64,000 bases of DNA from Sphingomonas faeni (lineage in GTDB: Bacteria; Pseudomonadota; Alphaproteobacteria; Sphingomonadales; Sphingomonadaceae): NCBI RefSeq assembly GCF_023195535.1, contig NZ_JALPNF010000001.1, forward strand, positions 744,001 through 808,000. Direction: 5' to 3'. Numbering within the stretch: the stretch's first letter is position 1; every line of letters begins with the position of its first letter. Both the position numbers and the translations under genes were made by a program. This document shows positions 1 through 9,575 of the stretch, in pieces. The notes under the pieces were generated by a model. The model was not told where the DNA came from and did not search any database. It was given only the letters and a program-made list of their open reading frames with translations.

Positions 1-1020
1 GAGGATGGCGCGCTCGGCCAGTCCACCGATCGCGACCGTCGCGGTGCCGATCGCCCGCGCGGTATTGTCGCCCGCATACCCGCTGACGAAGAACGCGAAG
101 ACCAGGATCGCCGCCGCGACGACGCCGGCGATCGCGAGCGTCTGCCAGCGCGCCATCGGTGCCTCATCGCGAAGGCCGCTCAACACCGAGCCGAGCGCCA
201 GCGCGATGCTGCCAACCAACGCCACCACCAGCCCGATCGACGAGAAGCCGAAGCCGATCGTCACCAGGCCGGCGATGCCGAGCGCCAGCCCGGCCGCACC
301 GACGCTCGTCCCCGCCGCGCCGCGATCGACGAGCAGCGGCAACGCCAGCCGCGCGATCGGCGCGAGTACGAAGCGGTCGAACCAGCCGCGGCGTCCCGAC
401 ACGATCGTCATCAGCACCGCGCGCCCGCGCTCCTCCAGCGTCCGCGCCTGACGCTCGATCCCGTGCCCGCCACGCACCGCGTCCGTGGGGAGCAGGACAT
501 GGATCGCGCGAGACTGAACGGCCAATCGCAGCAGCGACGACTGGAGATCGTAATCCTGGGGCAGCGCCGCCACCTCGGCGATCCGGCTCGAGCTCAGCCG
601 CGCGACACCGGCCCACGCCATCTGCCCACCGACGCGTTCGAAGCCGGGACCCGCATCGCCTTCGGGGACGACGAGCAGGCAATCGCCCTCCTCGCCGGCC
701 ATCGCCTTGACGATCGCCTCGGTGGTGACGAGCCCGTCGCCGAGCATCAATATGCGCGCGAGGGGGTGGAGTTTCTCGACCGCCTCGGTCGCGGAGCGCA
801 CCGTATCGACGCTCACGCCGCGCCGTCCGATGCGGTTGATCGCGCCGAGCAGTTCGGGCGTCATCCGCGCGACGACGACGATCACCTGCGACACGCCGGC
901 TGCGATCAGCAACCGCGCCTGGTATTCGATAAGCGTGACGCCACTGAACGGCAGGGTCGCGGCCAGACGATCGGGACGATCGTCGGCGTCGTGTATTGCA
1001 AATAATAGACCGGCAAGCAT
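1..1020 (-). CDS. Nucleotidyltransferase-like protein with membrane C-terminus, 3' end outside window
   Basis: An open minus-strand frame starts at an ATG at 1018-1020 and runs without a stop for 340 codons off the left edge, so the C-terminus is missing. Residues 24-50 (PFSGVTLIEYQ, then a hydrophobic IVVV strand) resemble the start of a sugar-nucleotide or inositol-phosphate nucleotidyltransferase fold. Residues 213-285 resemble the beginning of a CDP-alcohol phosphatidyltransferase membrane domain, with hydrophobic segments near 240-280 and 297-314. The bifunctional family IPCT-DIPPS (inositol-1-phosphate cytidylyltransferase / di-myo-inositol-phosphate-phosphate synthase) has this order. 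The acidic motif of that family is not intact: residues 283-291 read LRDEAPMAR where DxxDGxxAR is expected. The frame is certain from its length and codon use; the function is an inference and activity is doubtful. Confidence 0.7.
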   Translation of the reverse strand, partial: MLAGLLFAIHDADDRPDRLAATLPFSGVTLIEYQARLLIAAGVSQVIVVVARMTPELLGAINRIGRRGVSVDTVRSATEAVEKLHPLARILMLGDGLVTTEAIVKAMAGEEGDCLLVVPEGDAGPGFERVGGQMAWAGVARLSSSRIAEVAALPQDYDLQSSLLRLAVQSRAIHVLLPTDAVRGGHGIERQARTLEERGRAVLMTIVSGRRGWFDRFVLAPIARLALPLLVDRGAAGTSVGAAGLALGIAGLVTIGFGFSSIGLVVALVGSIALALGSVLSGLRDEAPMARWQTLAIAGVVAAAILVFAFFVSGYAGDNTARAIGTATVAIGGLAERAIL

Positions 1021-1366
1021 CGCAGGCTGTTAGGCGGTACACGCCGTCCTGCAAAGCCCGCGTTCGGCCGAACCGCCCTGCATCGTGGTTCGGTTCGCCG
1101 TTACGGGCGAGAAACACCCGGCCGAGGTTACGAAACCCTCCGCATCGCATCCATTATCGCAAATACGACAACCGCTCTTGCCGATGCCGCCACGATCATA
1201 CGCCGTGTCGCCCCGCTTACCGGACGGATGTTCGCCGAACCGTCGCATCATCCGTTTTGTCGGGCGGCAATCCATGATACTTCCGATGTTCATGAACGGG
1301 GGTTCGTCAATGATCGGGTTTCGCGCGTCGGCAGGCAATGCCCATCCCATTCGCGCGGATATCGTG
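1021..1366. other. Intergenic region between divergent genes
   Basis: This stretch separates a minus-strand gene from a plus-strand gene and must hold both promoters. A plus-strand frame is open through it from 1085, but its translation is rich in Pro, Ser and Arg and does not look coding. I see no convincing repeat, RNA gene or clear -35/-10 pair. Confidence 0.5.
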
Positions 1367-3595
1367 ATGGATCCGGTGATAGAAAATATGTCCGAAGCCG
1401 TCACCGAACATAGTTTCGACGAGGTTTATCAAGAGCCTGCGCAAGAACGCGGACCTCTTTACGCGGGTATCGCCGTGGCTGTCGTGGTCGTCTGGCTCGC
1501 TGGCATGCTCTGGCTTGCACGCGGCTCGCTCGGCACGATCGAGCCGGTCGCTCTCGTCCAGTTCATCGCCGCTCTCTGCATCGTCCCCGCGCTCGTCGGC
1601 ATCGTCTGGCTGCTCGCGATGCGTACCAGCCGTACCGAGGCCCGCCGTTTCGGTATCACCGCACAGGCGATGCGCGACGAGGCCGCGAGCCTGGAACGCA
1701 CCGTCGCCGCTTTGTCGAACACGATCGACGCCAACCGCGTCCAACTCGCCCAGCAGCTCGACGCGCTGATGGCGATGGGTGGCGGCGCGACCGAACAGCT
1801 CGCCGCGATCGGCCGCGGCATGGTGTCCGAGATCGACCAGGCCGCCGCGCACGCGCGCAACCTCGCCACCTCGACTGCGGGCGCGCAGACCAGCCTCGGC
1901 GTGCTGATCGCCACCCTCCCCCGCGCGCAGGCGGATATCGACGACGTCGCCAAGCGGCTCGAACGCACCGGGCTGTCCGCGAGCGAGCATGCCGCTGCGC
2001 TCGACGCGCAGATCGTCGCGCTCGCCGAGCGCGGCCGCGATGCCGACACTATGGCGAGCGGCGCGGCGCAACGCCTTGCCGCGCACATCGTCCGCATGGA
2101 GGCGACCAGCCAGACCGCGGGCGCGCACCTCGAATCGGTCACCGACGGGATGTCCGGCGCGGTCGATGCGCTGCTCAATCGCACTGCCGATGCGGTCGAC
2201 GAAGCCCGCAAGAGCATTGCCGCGCAGGGCGACGCGATGCTGGCGATGGTCGGCGCGAACCAGGCCGCGCTCGACAGCGCCGCCCGCGACAGCGCCGAAG
2301 CGCTCGCCCGCCGCATCGCCACCGTCGAGGACGCGATCGAGCGGGTCGCCATCCGCCTCGACCTGCAACGCAACGCCGGCGAGCGGATCGTCGACGACCT
2401 CCACACCGGGCTCGGCGAAGTCGAGACGCGGATCGAGGCGCTCCACCGCCACGGCACCGAGCGCACCCAGGGCCTCGCCGCCTCGATCAGCGCGCTGGGC
2501 GGCTCCGCCGACGCGATGACCGAAGCGTTGCGCACCGGCGACGAGATGGCGCACCGGACCATCACGACGACCGAGACGCTGCTGGTCGCGCTCGACGCAG
2601 CCGCGCGCGAGATCGACGAGACGATGCCCGAAGCGCTTGGCCGGCTCGATTCGCATGTCCTCGCCAGCAAGAGCATCGTCGTCTCGGCGCGGCCCGAACT
2701 GCTCGCGCTCGTCACCGCGGCGGAGAGCACGCACGACGCGATCGAGGCGATCGCGGGCGTCATCGGCGAACAGCGCCAGGTGCTCGACACGCTCTCGACC
2801 GACCTGCTCAACACGCTCAACACCGGTCGCGCTAAGGCCGATGCCTTGGGGCAGATGGTCGACGAGGCGATCGGCCGGACTCAACATTTCGCGGAAGACG
2901 CCGCGCCGCAGTTGATCGAAGCGCTCCACCGCGTCCGCGAAACCGCCGCGGTCGCGGCCGACAAGGCGCGCGAGACACTGTCGAAGGTCATTCCCGAAGC
3001 CGCAGCCGCGCTGGGCGCCGCCAGCGCCGATGCGATGCGGCGCGCGACCAACGATACGGTGGAGCGGCAGGTCAAGGCACTTACCGACGCGACCGACGCG
3101 GCCGTCGACGCAGCGACTGGCGCAACCGAGCGGCTGGCTCGCGAAGTCCAGGCGATCGTCGACCAGACCGCGATCGTCGAAACGCGCATCGAAGAGGCAC
3201 GGACCGAGCGCGAGGACGCGGACAACGACACCTTCGCGCGCCGCGTGTCGTTGCTAATCGAATCGCTCAACTCCGCGTCAATCGACATCACCAAGGCGAT
3301 CGCGCCGGAAATCTCCGACAGCGCCTGGGGCGCGTATTTGAAGGGCGACCGCGGGGTCTTTACCCGCCGCGCCGTCCGCATTCTCGATGCGAGCGAAGTC
3401 CGCGAGATCGCCGGTCTCTACGACGACGACGAAGCGTTCCGCGAGATGGTGAACCGCTACATCCACGATTTCGAGGCAATGCTCCGCGCGATCCTCACGC
3501 AGCGCGACGGGTCGCCGCTCGGGGTGACGTTGCTGTCGTCGGACATGGGCAAGCTGTATGTCGCGCTGGCGCAGGCGATCGAGCGCCTGCGCTGA
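1367..3595 (+). CDS. Large membrane-anchored coiled-coil protein, function unknown
   Basis: The 742-residue protein has two predicted membrane segments near residues 31-51 and 62-84. About 550 residues of Ala/Glu/Arg/Asp-rich heptad-like helix follow, and a better-conserved-looking C-terminal block (about residues 660-742, starting WGAYLKGDRG). The layout recalls the stalk of a methyl-accepting or filament-like protein, but there is no recognisable signalling, HAMP or enzyme domain. The frame is open from 1085; I chose ATG 1367 because the upstream translation looks non-coding. ATG 1388 (MSEAVTEHSF) and ATG 1310 are alternatives. The neighbours give no functional clue. It could be a cell-envelope or polar organising protein, but that is a guess. 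Confidence 0.8.
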   Translation: MDPVIENMSEAVTEHSFDEVYQEPAQERGPLYAGIAVAVVVVWLAGMLWLARGSLGTIEPVALVQFIAALCIVPALVGIVWLLAMRTSRTEARRFGITAQAMRDEAASLERTVAALSNTIDANRVQLAQQLDALMAMGGGATEQLAAIGRGMVSEIDQAAAHARNLATSTAGAQTSLGVLIATLPRAQADIDDVAKRLERTGLSASEHAAALDAQIVALAERGRDADTMASGAAQRLAAHIVRMEATSQTAGAHLESVTDGMSGAVDALLNRTADAVDEARKSIAAQGDAMLAMVGANQAALDSAARDSAEALARRIATVEDAIERVAIRLDLQRNAGERIVDDLHTGLGEVETRIEALHRHGTERTQGLAASISALGGSADAMTEALRTGDEMAHRTITTTETLLVALDAAAREIDETMPEALGRLDSHVLASKSIVVSARPELLALVTAAESTHDAIEAIAGVIGEQRQVLDTLSTDLLNTLNTGRAKADALGQMVDEAIGRTQHFAEDAAPQLIEALHRVRETAAVAADKARETLSKVIPEAAAALGAASADAMRRATNDTVERQVKALTDATDAAVDAATGATERLAREVQAIVDQTAIVETRIEEARTEREDADNDTFARRVSLLIESLNSASIDITKAIAPEISDSAWGAYLKGDRGVFTRRAVRILDASEVREIAGLYDDDEAFREMVNRYIHDFEAMLRAILTQRDGSPLGVTLLSSDMGKLYVALAQAIERLR

Positions 3596-3691
3596 ACTGA
3601 ACGGGAATCTTCGAAATGATCCAGCGGCACCGCTGACGCGGGCATCGCCAGCGGAGCAATCCGCCGACCGGACTCAAAATTCGAGGCTTGC

Positions 3692-4471
3692 ATGCCAAGA
3701 CTGAATACAAAGACGTGCGTCGTCACCGGCGCAGCGCGGGGCATCGGCCGCGCGATCGCCGAGCGCTTCCATGACGAGGGTGCCAGCGTCATCCTCACCG
3801 ATATCGACGAAACCATTGGCGCCGAGACTGCGGCGGCGATCGGCTGCCGGTTCGAAAAGCTGGACGTCGGCGAAGAGGCGGACTGGCAACGACTGTCGGA
3901 GATCGTCCCGGTCGCCGACGTGGTCGTCAACAATGCCGGCGTGACGGGGTTCGAGCACGGCATGGTCGCGCATGATCCCGAACATGCGAGCTTGGCGGAC
4001 TGGCGCGCGGTCCATGCGGTCAATCTCGACGGCACGTTCCTCGGCTGCCGCTATGCGATCGGCGCGATGAGGGCGGCGGGCACCGGGTCGATCATCAACA
4101 TTTCGTCGCGATCGGGGCTGGTCGGGATTCCCCTCGCCGCGGCCTATGCGTCGTCGAAGGCCGCGATCCGCAATCACAGCAAGACCGTGGCGCTGTATTG
4201 CGCGCAGCAGGGGTGGAAGATCCGCTGCAACTCGGTGCATCCGGCGGCGATCCTGACGCCGATCTGGGAGCCGATGCTCGGGGATGGTCCGGACCGGGAA
4301 GCGCGGATGGCGGCGTTGGTGGCGGATACACCGTTGCAGCGGTTCGGGATGCCCGACGAGGTCGCTGCGGTCGCGGTGATGCTGGCGTCGGACGAGGCGA
4401 CGTATATCACGGGGACGGAGATCAATATCGACGGCGGCTTGCTGGCCGGGTCGGCCGCGTCGCCAGGGTGA
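3692..4471 (+). CDS. SDR family oxidoreductase
   Basis: This is a 259-residue classical short-chain dehydrogenase/reductase, which uses NAD(P)(H) to oxidise or reduce a hydroxyl/keto substrate in the cytoplasm. Visible hallmarks are the nucleotide-binding [12 protein letters not shown] near residues 11-22, NNAG in the middle of the fold, the catalytic Ser in IINISSRSG, the YASSK catalytic Tyr/Lys motif, and the C-terminal GTEINIDGG typical of the family. The length is typical. A GAGG motif lies six bases before the ATG. It stands alone, 96 nt after the coiled-coil gene and in front of a repeat. The substrate cannot be told from sequence. Confidence 0.9.
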   Translation: MPRLNTKTCVVTGAARGIGRAIAERFHDEGASVILTDIDETIGAETAAAIGCRFEKLDVGEEADWQRLSEIVPVADVVVNNAGVTGFEHGMVAHDPEHASLADWRAVHAVNLDGTFLGCRYAIGAMRAAGTGSIINISSRSGLVGIPLAAAYASSKAAIRNHSKTVALYCAQQGWKIRCNSVHPAAILTPIWEPMLGDGPDREARMAALVADTPLQRFGMPDEVAAVAVMLASDEATYITGTEINIDGGLLAGSAASPG

Positions 4472-4481
4472 CGGCAACCTC

Positions 4482-4612
4482 ACGATCCTCCCCCGTCAGG
4501 GGGAGGTGGCTGGCACTTGCCAGACGGAGGGGGAGGTAAGGGAAACCTCTGTTCCGTGTCCTCCCCCTCCGTCACCTTCGGTGCCACCTCCCCCTGGCGG
4601 GGGAGGATCGTG
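4482..4612. repeat. REP-like paired palindrome, family C (TCCTCCCCC type)
   Basis: The outer arms, ACGATCCTCCCCC at the left and GGGGGAGGATCGT at the right, are inverted. Inside, TCAGGGGGAGGTGGC and its partner near 4586-4600 repeat the pairing. It lies between the convergent SDR and DUF1467 genes and could act as a bidirectional terminator. Similar copies occur at 23700, 52685, 59438 and 63816. Confidence 0.8.
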
Positions 4613-4621
4613 AGGGTTCTC

Positions 4622-4903
4622 TCAGCGTGTGACCATATTGCCGCGGTCGAACAGGTCGACGCTCTGCGGCGAGATCCAACCATAGTGATAGTTCAGCTGG
4701 AACAACACGAACAACACCGTCGCCACCACCGTCACCCGCCACGCAGTCCGCCCCGAGCGAAACTCATGCGGCGCGCTCTCGGCCTGGCCGGGGACGTGCT
4801 CGCCCCCGACCTCGCGCGTCGTCTTCACCCCGAATGGCAGGACCAGAAACACCGAGAACGCCCAGAACAGGACGTAGATCGCGAGTGCCGAGGTCCAGCG
4901 CAT
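4622..4903 (-). CDS. DUF1467 family small membrane protein
   Basis: This 93-residue protein has an N-terminal membrane segment (about residues 5-25, containing FSVFLVLPFGV) and a second one at about 53-72. A GVKT motif follows the first segment. This two-helix layout with PFGVKT matches the alphaproteobacterial DUF1467 family, whose function is unknown. It starts four nucleotides after the rnj stop and is almost certainly cotranscribed with it as the last gene of the long minus-strand run. Confidence 0.8.
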   Translation of the reverse strand: MRWTSALAIYVLFWAFSVFLVLPFGVKTTREVGGEHVPGQAESAPHEFRSGRTAWRVTVVATVLFVLFQLNYHYGWISPQSVDLFDRGNMVTR

Positions 4904-4907
4904 CGGC

Positions 4908-6545
4908 TCAGCCCTCGATCAGCAGGACGTCGACGATCGGCTGCTTGCCGGTCCAGCGCTTGGCGACCTTGCGTACCGCAAGACGAATCTGCTCGCGCAT
5001 CTTCTCGCTCTCGCGCTTGCCGCCGCGCACCGTGTCGGCCGCCGCCTGGACCGCGTCGGCGATGAACGCCGCACGGTCTTCCTCGACCGGCACACCCTGC
5101 ACCCGAACCTGCGGCTGGCCGACCATCCGGCCGTCCTTGCCGAGCGCAACACCGACCGAAATCTGGCCGTTGATCGCCAGCTTGCGCCGCTCGCTCAGCG
5201 TCGCGCCGTCCGCCGGCAGGATCACGTCGCCGTCGAGCACCAGACGCCCGACCGTCGCATTGCCGATCTTCGCCGGGCCCTTGGGCGCCAAACGGATGAT
5301 GTCGCCATTGCTCTGCACGATCGCGCGCGGAATGCCCTGCTCGAGCCCGAAGCGCGCATGCTCCATCATGTGGCGCATCTCGCCGTGCGTCGGCACGAGT
5401 ACGTCGGGCCGAAGCCAGTCGTACATCTGCGCGAGTTCCGGCTGACCCGGATGGCCCGACACATGGACGTGCGCCTGCCGCTCGGTGATCATGCGGATGC
5501 CCTTGGCCGCCAGCGTGTTCTGGATACGCCCGATCTGGACTTCGTTGCCCGGGATCTGCTTCGACGAGAAGATCACCGTGTCGTCGGCGTCGAGCGTGAT
5601 CGTGTGCTGGCCATTGGCGACGCGGGCGAGCGCCGCGCGCTCCTCGCCCTGGCCACCGGTGGCGATGACCAGCACCTTGTTCTTGGGCAGGCGCATCGCT
5701 TCGTCGGGGCTGATCGTGTCGGGGAAGTCCTTCAGATAGCCCGTCGCGCGCGCGACCTTGATGATCCGGTCGAGCGAGCGCCCGGTCACGCACAGCTTGC
5801 GCCCGGTTTCCTTCGCGACTTCACCGAACGTGTGCAGCCGCGCGGCGTTCGATGCAAAGCTCGTAATCATCACGCGGCCCTTGGCCTTGCTGACCTCCTC
5901 GAACAGACCTTTTCGCACGGTGCTCTCGCTACCCGACGCGGTCGTGTTGAAGATGTTGGTCGAATCGCAGACGAGGACGTCGACGCCCTTGTCGCCGATC
6001 GCCATGAAGCCCTCGGGCTTGGTCGGGTTGCCGATCACCGGGTTCGCATCGAGCTTCCAGTCGCCGGTGTGGAACACGCGGCCATAGGGCGTGTCGATCA
6101 GCAGCGCGTTGGCTTCCGGGATCGAATGCGACATCTCAACGAAGGTGAAGCCGAACGGTCCGAGCTGGAAATTGCCGCCCATCGGAATCATCTTGAGCTT
6201 CACGCGATTGGCGATGCCCTCTTCCTCGAGCTTGCCGCGGATCAGGCCCATCGTGAACGGCGTCGCGTAGATCGGCACGCCGAGGTCTTCGGCGAGATAC
6301 GGCAACGAGCCGATGTGATCCTCATGGCCGTGCGTGATGACGATACCGAGCAGGTCGTCGATCCGGTCCTCGATGAAGGACAGGTCGGGCAAGATCACGT
6401 CGACGCCGGGATATTGCGGATCGGCGAAGGTGATGCCGAGATCGACCATCACCCACTTGCCCTGACAGCCATACAGGTTGACGTTCATGCCGATTTCGCC
6501 GGAGCCGCCAAGGCCACAGAAAAGGAGTTCGTTCTTCGGAGTCAT
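4908..6545 (-). CDS. rnj: Ribonuclease J
   Basis: The 545-residue metallo-beta-lactamase/beta-CASP nuclease would act in the cytoplasm as an endonuclease and 5'-3' exonuclease in mRNA turnover and rRNA maturation. The zinc-binding HGHEDH motif is at residues 72-77. Further metal ligands are in the MSHSIPEA and FHTGDWK segments. Beta-CASP features include the SFASN and VSGHPGQPEL segments, and an RNase J-type C-terminal domain follows. The length fits alphaproteobacterial RNase J. The start MTPKNELLF gives the expected N-terminus just before the first strand. It lies 63 nt after coaX and 4 nt before DUF1467, at the distal end of the nuo run. Confidence 0.95.
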   Translation of the reverse strand: MTPKNELLFCGLGGSGEIGMNVNLYGCQGKWVMVDLGITFADPQYPGVDVILPDLSFIEDRIDDLLGIVITHGHEDHIGSLPYLAEDLGVPIYATPFTMGLIRGKLEEEGIANRVKLKMIPMGGNFQLGPFGFTFVEMSHSIPEANALLIDTPYGRVFHTGDWKLDANPVIGNPTKPEGFMAIGDKGVDVLVCDSTNIFNTTASGSESTVRKGLFEEVSKAKGRVMITSFASNAARLHTFGEVAKETGRKLCVTGRSLDRIIKVARATGYLKDFPDTISPDEAMRLPKNKVLVIATGGQGEERAALARVANGQHTITLDADDTVIFSSKQIPGNEVQIGRIQNTLAAKGIRMITERQAHVHVSGHPGQPELAQMYDWLRPDVLVPTHGEMRHMMEHARFGLEQGIPRAIVQSNGDIIRLAPKGPAKIGNATVGRLVLDGDVILPADGATLSERRKLAINGQISVGVALGKDGRMVGQPQVRVQGVPVEEDRAAFIADAVQAAADTVRGGKRESEKMREQIRLAVRKVAKRWTGKQPIVDVLLIEG

Positions 6546-6608
6546 TGATTACTTTCAGGATTATACAGGAATATGGCCCGCAGGCCGGTCGGCGCGAGCC
6601 CAATGGCC

Positions 6609-7385
6609 CTAGATATGGTGACGATCCCACATCATCGCCAGCCCCTGGATCGTCAGGTCGGCTTCGATGACGTCGAACACGTCGGTCTGTTTCTCGAATA
6701 AAGTGGCAAGCCCGCCGGTCGCGACGACCTTCACGGGACGGCCGATCTCGCGCTTCATTCGCGCGACCAGCCCCTCGATCATCGCGACATAGCCCCAATA
6801 GATGCCGATGTGCATCTGCGAGACGGTGTTGAGCCCGATCACGCTGATGTCGGTCGGCGCCTCGATCGCGATCCGCGGGAGTTTCGCGGCGGCGGTCACC
6901 AGCGCGTCGAGCGACAGGTTGATGCCGGGCGCGATGATCCCGCCCTTGTACGCGCCGCTATAGTCGACGACGTCGAACGTGGTCGCGGTGCCGAAATCGA
7001 TCACGATCAGATCGCCCGGATGCAGTGCGTGCGCGGCGATCGTGTTGACCGCACGGTCGGCGCCGAGCGAGGCCGGCTCGTCGACGTCGATCGCGATGCC
7101 CCATTCGACCGGCGCATGACCGGCGATCAGTGCTTCGGTGTTGAAGTATTTCGACGCGAGCACCTGGAGATTGTGGAGCGCACGCGGCACGACGGTGGCG
7201 ACGATCACGCCCTTCACCGCGGTACGATCATGCCCGCCGAGCTGCATGAGTTGGCTCAGCCACACCGCATACTCGTCCGCCGTCCGCCGCGGATCGGTCG
7301 CGATCCGCCAGCGCGCGACGATCTCGCCGCTCTCCACGAGTGCGAACACGACATTGGTATTGCCGGCATCGATCGCGAGCAGCAT
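6609..7385 (-). CDS. coaX: Type III pantothenate kinase
   Basis: This 258-residue acetate-kinase/ASKHA-fold enzyme phosphorylates pantothenate in the first step of CoA synthesis. It shows DAGNTNVVF at residues 6-14 (phosphate 1 loop), GADRAVN in the substrate site and [11 protein letters not shown] (phosphate 2 loop). Type III enzymes usually need a monovalent cation and are not feedback-inhibited by CoA. The frame is open to 7430, but the family begins with the [11 protein letters not shown] segment, so I chose ATG 7383-7385. This start lies 10 nt after the birA stop, the usual birA-coaX-rnj order in Alphaproteobacteria. Confidence 0.95.
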   Translation of the reverse strand: MLLAIDAGNTNVVFALVESGEIVARWRIATDPRRTADEYAVWLSQLMQLGGHDRTAVKGVIVATVVPRALHNLQVLASKYFNTEALIAGHAPVEWGIAIDVDEPASLGADRAVNTIAAHALHPGDLIVIDFGTATTFDVVDYSGAYKGGIIAPGINLSLDALVTAAAKLPRIAIEAPTDISVIGLNTVSQMHIGIYWGYVAMIEGLVARMKREIGRPVKVVATGGLATLFEKQTDVFDVIEADLTIQGLAMMWDRHHI

Positions 7386-7395
7386 CAGCGGGGCC

Positions 7396-8163
7396 TCAAA
7401 GCAGGAAGACGTCGGCAGCGTGAATGACACGCCGCTCGCCAGACGCCAAGCGGAGGATCAGCGCACCGTCGATGTCGAGCCCGACGAACAGGCCGTCGAT
7501 CCCGCTGCCGTCGGGAAGGCGGGCGGTCAGCGCGGTGCCCGCCGGGTGCGCACAATCGACCCAGCGCTCGCGGACGGGGGCGACGCCTTCGGTGCGCCAG
7601 CGGCCGATCCAACGCGCGAAACTGTCGGCGAGGATATCGAGGAACATCGCCGGATCGACGACCACGCCGTGCGCGGCAAGGTCGGTCGTCACACGGTCCG
7701 GCAAATCAGGGTGATGCGCGATGTTGACGCCGTAGCCGACGATCACCGCGTTATCAGCGCGTTCGAGCAGGATTCCCGACAGCTTGGCATCCGCCAGCAG
7801 CAGGTCGTTCGGCCATTTCAGGACCAGCGTCTCGCTCGCGTCGGTCGTACCCTGGCAGATCCCGGCGACGAGGAACGTCGACACGGTTTCCTGCAAAGCG
7901 ACCGCAGCGACCAATGCGAGGCTGGCGGCCGGCGGATCGTTCGGTCGCAACCGGACGAGCGTGCTGGCGTAGAGGTTGCCTTCGGGCGACGACCATTCGC
8001 GCCCGAGCCGCCCCCGCCCCGCCGTCTGCCGGATCGCGCGCAACCAGAGACCGTCCTCGGCACCGCCGCGTGCAAGCTCCAGCAGGTCGGCGTTGGTCGA
8101 TCCTGTTTCCGCGACGGTGCGGATGATGCTCAGAACAACGCCCGTCCGGCCGTCATCGTCCAC
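7396..8163 (-). CDS. birA: Biotin--[acetyl-CoA-carboxylase] ligase
   Basis: The 255-residue enzyme activates biotin as biotinyl-AMP and attaches it to the carrier domain of acetyl-CoA carboxylase. It shows the ETGSTN start of the catalytic domain, the biotin/ATP loop [10 protein letters not shown] and the LKWPNDLLL strand. There is no N-terminal helix-turn-helix, so it is a monofunctional ligase and not a BirA repressor. The start codon overlaps the end of nuoN by 34 nt, indicating translational coupling; a slightly later start is possible. Confidence 0.93.
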   Translation of the reverse strand: MDDDGRTGVVLSIIRTVAETGSTNADLLELARGGAEDGLWLRAIRQTAGRGRLGREWSSPEGNLYASTLVRLRPNDPPAASLALVAAVALQETVSTFLVAGICQGTTDASETLVLKWPNDLLLADAKLSGILLERADNAVIVGYGVNIAHHPDLPDRVTTDLAAHGVVVDPAMFLDILADSFARWIGRWRTEGVAPVRERWVDCAHPAGTALTARLPDGSGIDGLFVGLDIDGALILRLASGERRVIHAADVFLL

Positions 8164-9575
8164 GCGCCGAGCACGGGGATGAGGAGGTAGCCGGCTGGCG
8201 ACACGAACACCGCGGCGATGGCGATGAGGCCACCCTCAACCTTGCTCTCCATCGGCGCGAACGCCGGTGCCGGATCATCGAAGTACATCGTCTTGACGAC
8301 ACGCAGGTAATAATAGGCACCGATCACCGAGGCGGCGATACCAACTACCGCCAGCGGGAACAGCCCAGCGTCGACCGCCGCGCTGAACACCGCGAACTTC
8401 GCGTAGAAGCCGAACAGCGGCGGAATGCCGGCGAGGCTGAACATGAAGATCGCGAGTGCCGCGGCTAGCGCAGGTCGCGTCCGCGACATGCCAGCGAGGC
8501 TGTCGATCGTCTCGACCGGCTGCCCGTCGTCACCGCGCATCTGCAACACGACCAGGAAAGACCCCAGCGTCATCGCGACGTAGATCGTCAGGTACATCAG
8601 CACGCCCGACACACCCTGGGGCGTGCCCGCGGCAAGACCGATCAGCGCGAAGCCGACATTGTTGATCGACGAATAGGCGAGCAGTCGCTTGATGTTGGTC
8701 TGGCCGATCGCGGCAACCGCACCGAGGATGATCGAAGCGAGGGCCGCGAAGATCACGATCTGGCGCCACTGGTCCGTCGCCGGGCCCATTGCATCGACCG
8801 CCACGCGGACGCTGAGCGCAAGCGCCGCGACCTTGGGAGCGGACGCGAAGAACGCGGTGACCGGGGTCGGTGCGCCCTCGTACACGTCGGGCGTCCACAT
8901 GTGGAACGGCACCGCGCTGATCTTGAACGCGAGGCCTGCGAACACGAACACGAGACCGAACAGCAGGCCAAGCGACTTGGTGCCGGCATAAGCCTCCGAG
9001 ATGCCCGAGAACAACGTCGTGCCGCTGAACCCATAGACCAGCGAGATGCCGTACAGCAGGATGCCGCTCGCGAGCGCGCCGAGCACGAAATACTTCAGGC
9101 CGGCTTCCGCCGAACGCCCGTCACGCCGCATGAAGCTGGCGAGGACGTAGGCTGCGAGGCTCTGGAGCTCGAGGCCGACATACAGCGTGAGCATGTCGGT
9201 GGCCGAGACCATGATCCCCATGCCGCAGGCCGACAGCAGGATCAGCACCGGATATTCCGGACGCAGATCGTCGCCGTGGGTGCGCGAGAAGAAGCGCGGC
9301 GCCATGACAATCGCGACCGCCGAGGCGATGTAGATTAGCACCTTGGCGAAGGCGCCGAACGCGTCTGCACGGTACAGGCCATCGAACGCATAGCCGCCCG
9401 ACGACGCCGGACCGATCAATGCGATCCCTGCCCCGACCAGTACGAAGACAGCGGCAATCGACACGGCGCGCGTGGACTTGTCCCCGCCCCAAGCCGAAAC
9501 AAGCATCAGGGCGATCGCACCCAACGCCAGCACCAGTTCGGGCAGCGTCATTGCGATGTTAGCGGCGTAATCCAT
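8130..9575 (-). CDS. nuoN: NADH-quinone oxidoreductase subunit N
   Basis: This 481-residue polytopic membrane protein is one of the three antiporter-like proton-pumping subunits of complex I. It carries about 14 hydrophobic segments. The conserved ion-channel region is seen as YVGLELQSLAAYVL and as a KISAVPFHMWTPDVYEG block containing the conserved Lys and His. Its start overlaps the nuoM stop by one base (TGATG), so translation is coupled. It is the last nuo structural gene; birA follows directly. Confidence 0.96.
   Translation of the reverse strand: MDYAANIAMTLPELVLALGAIALMLVSAWGGDKSTRAVSIAAVFVLVGAGIALIGPASSGGYAFDGLYRADAFGAFAKVLIYIASAVAIVMAPRFFSRTHGDDLRPEYPVLILLSACGMGIMVSATDMLTLYVGLELQSLAAYVLASFMRRDGRSAEAGLKYFVLGALASGILLYGISLVYGFSGTTLFSGISEAYAGTKSLGLLFGLVFVFAGLAFKISAVPFHMWTPDVYEGAPTPVTAFFASAPKVAALALSVRVAVDAMGPATDQWRQIVIFAALASIILGAVAAIGQTNIKRLLAYSSINNVGFALIGLAAGTPQGVSGVLMYLTIYVAMTLGSFLVVLQMRGDDGQPVETIDSLAGMSRTRPALAAALAIFMFSLAGIPPLFGFYAKFAVFSAAVDAGLFPLAVVGIAASVIGAYYYLRVVKTMYFDDPAPAFAPMESKVEGGLIAIAAVFVSPAGYLLIPVLGAWTMTAGRALF

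Noticed and set aside
164..1150. Minus-strand frame of 328 codons overlapping the left-edge gene
   Set aside because: Its translation is almost wholly Arg/Ala/Gly; the overlapping frame 1-1020 has normal composition and hydrophobic patterns, so this is a shadow.
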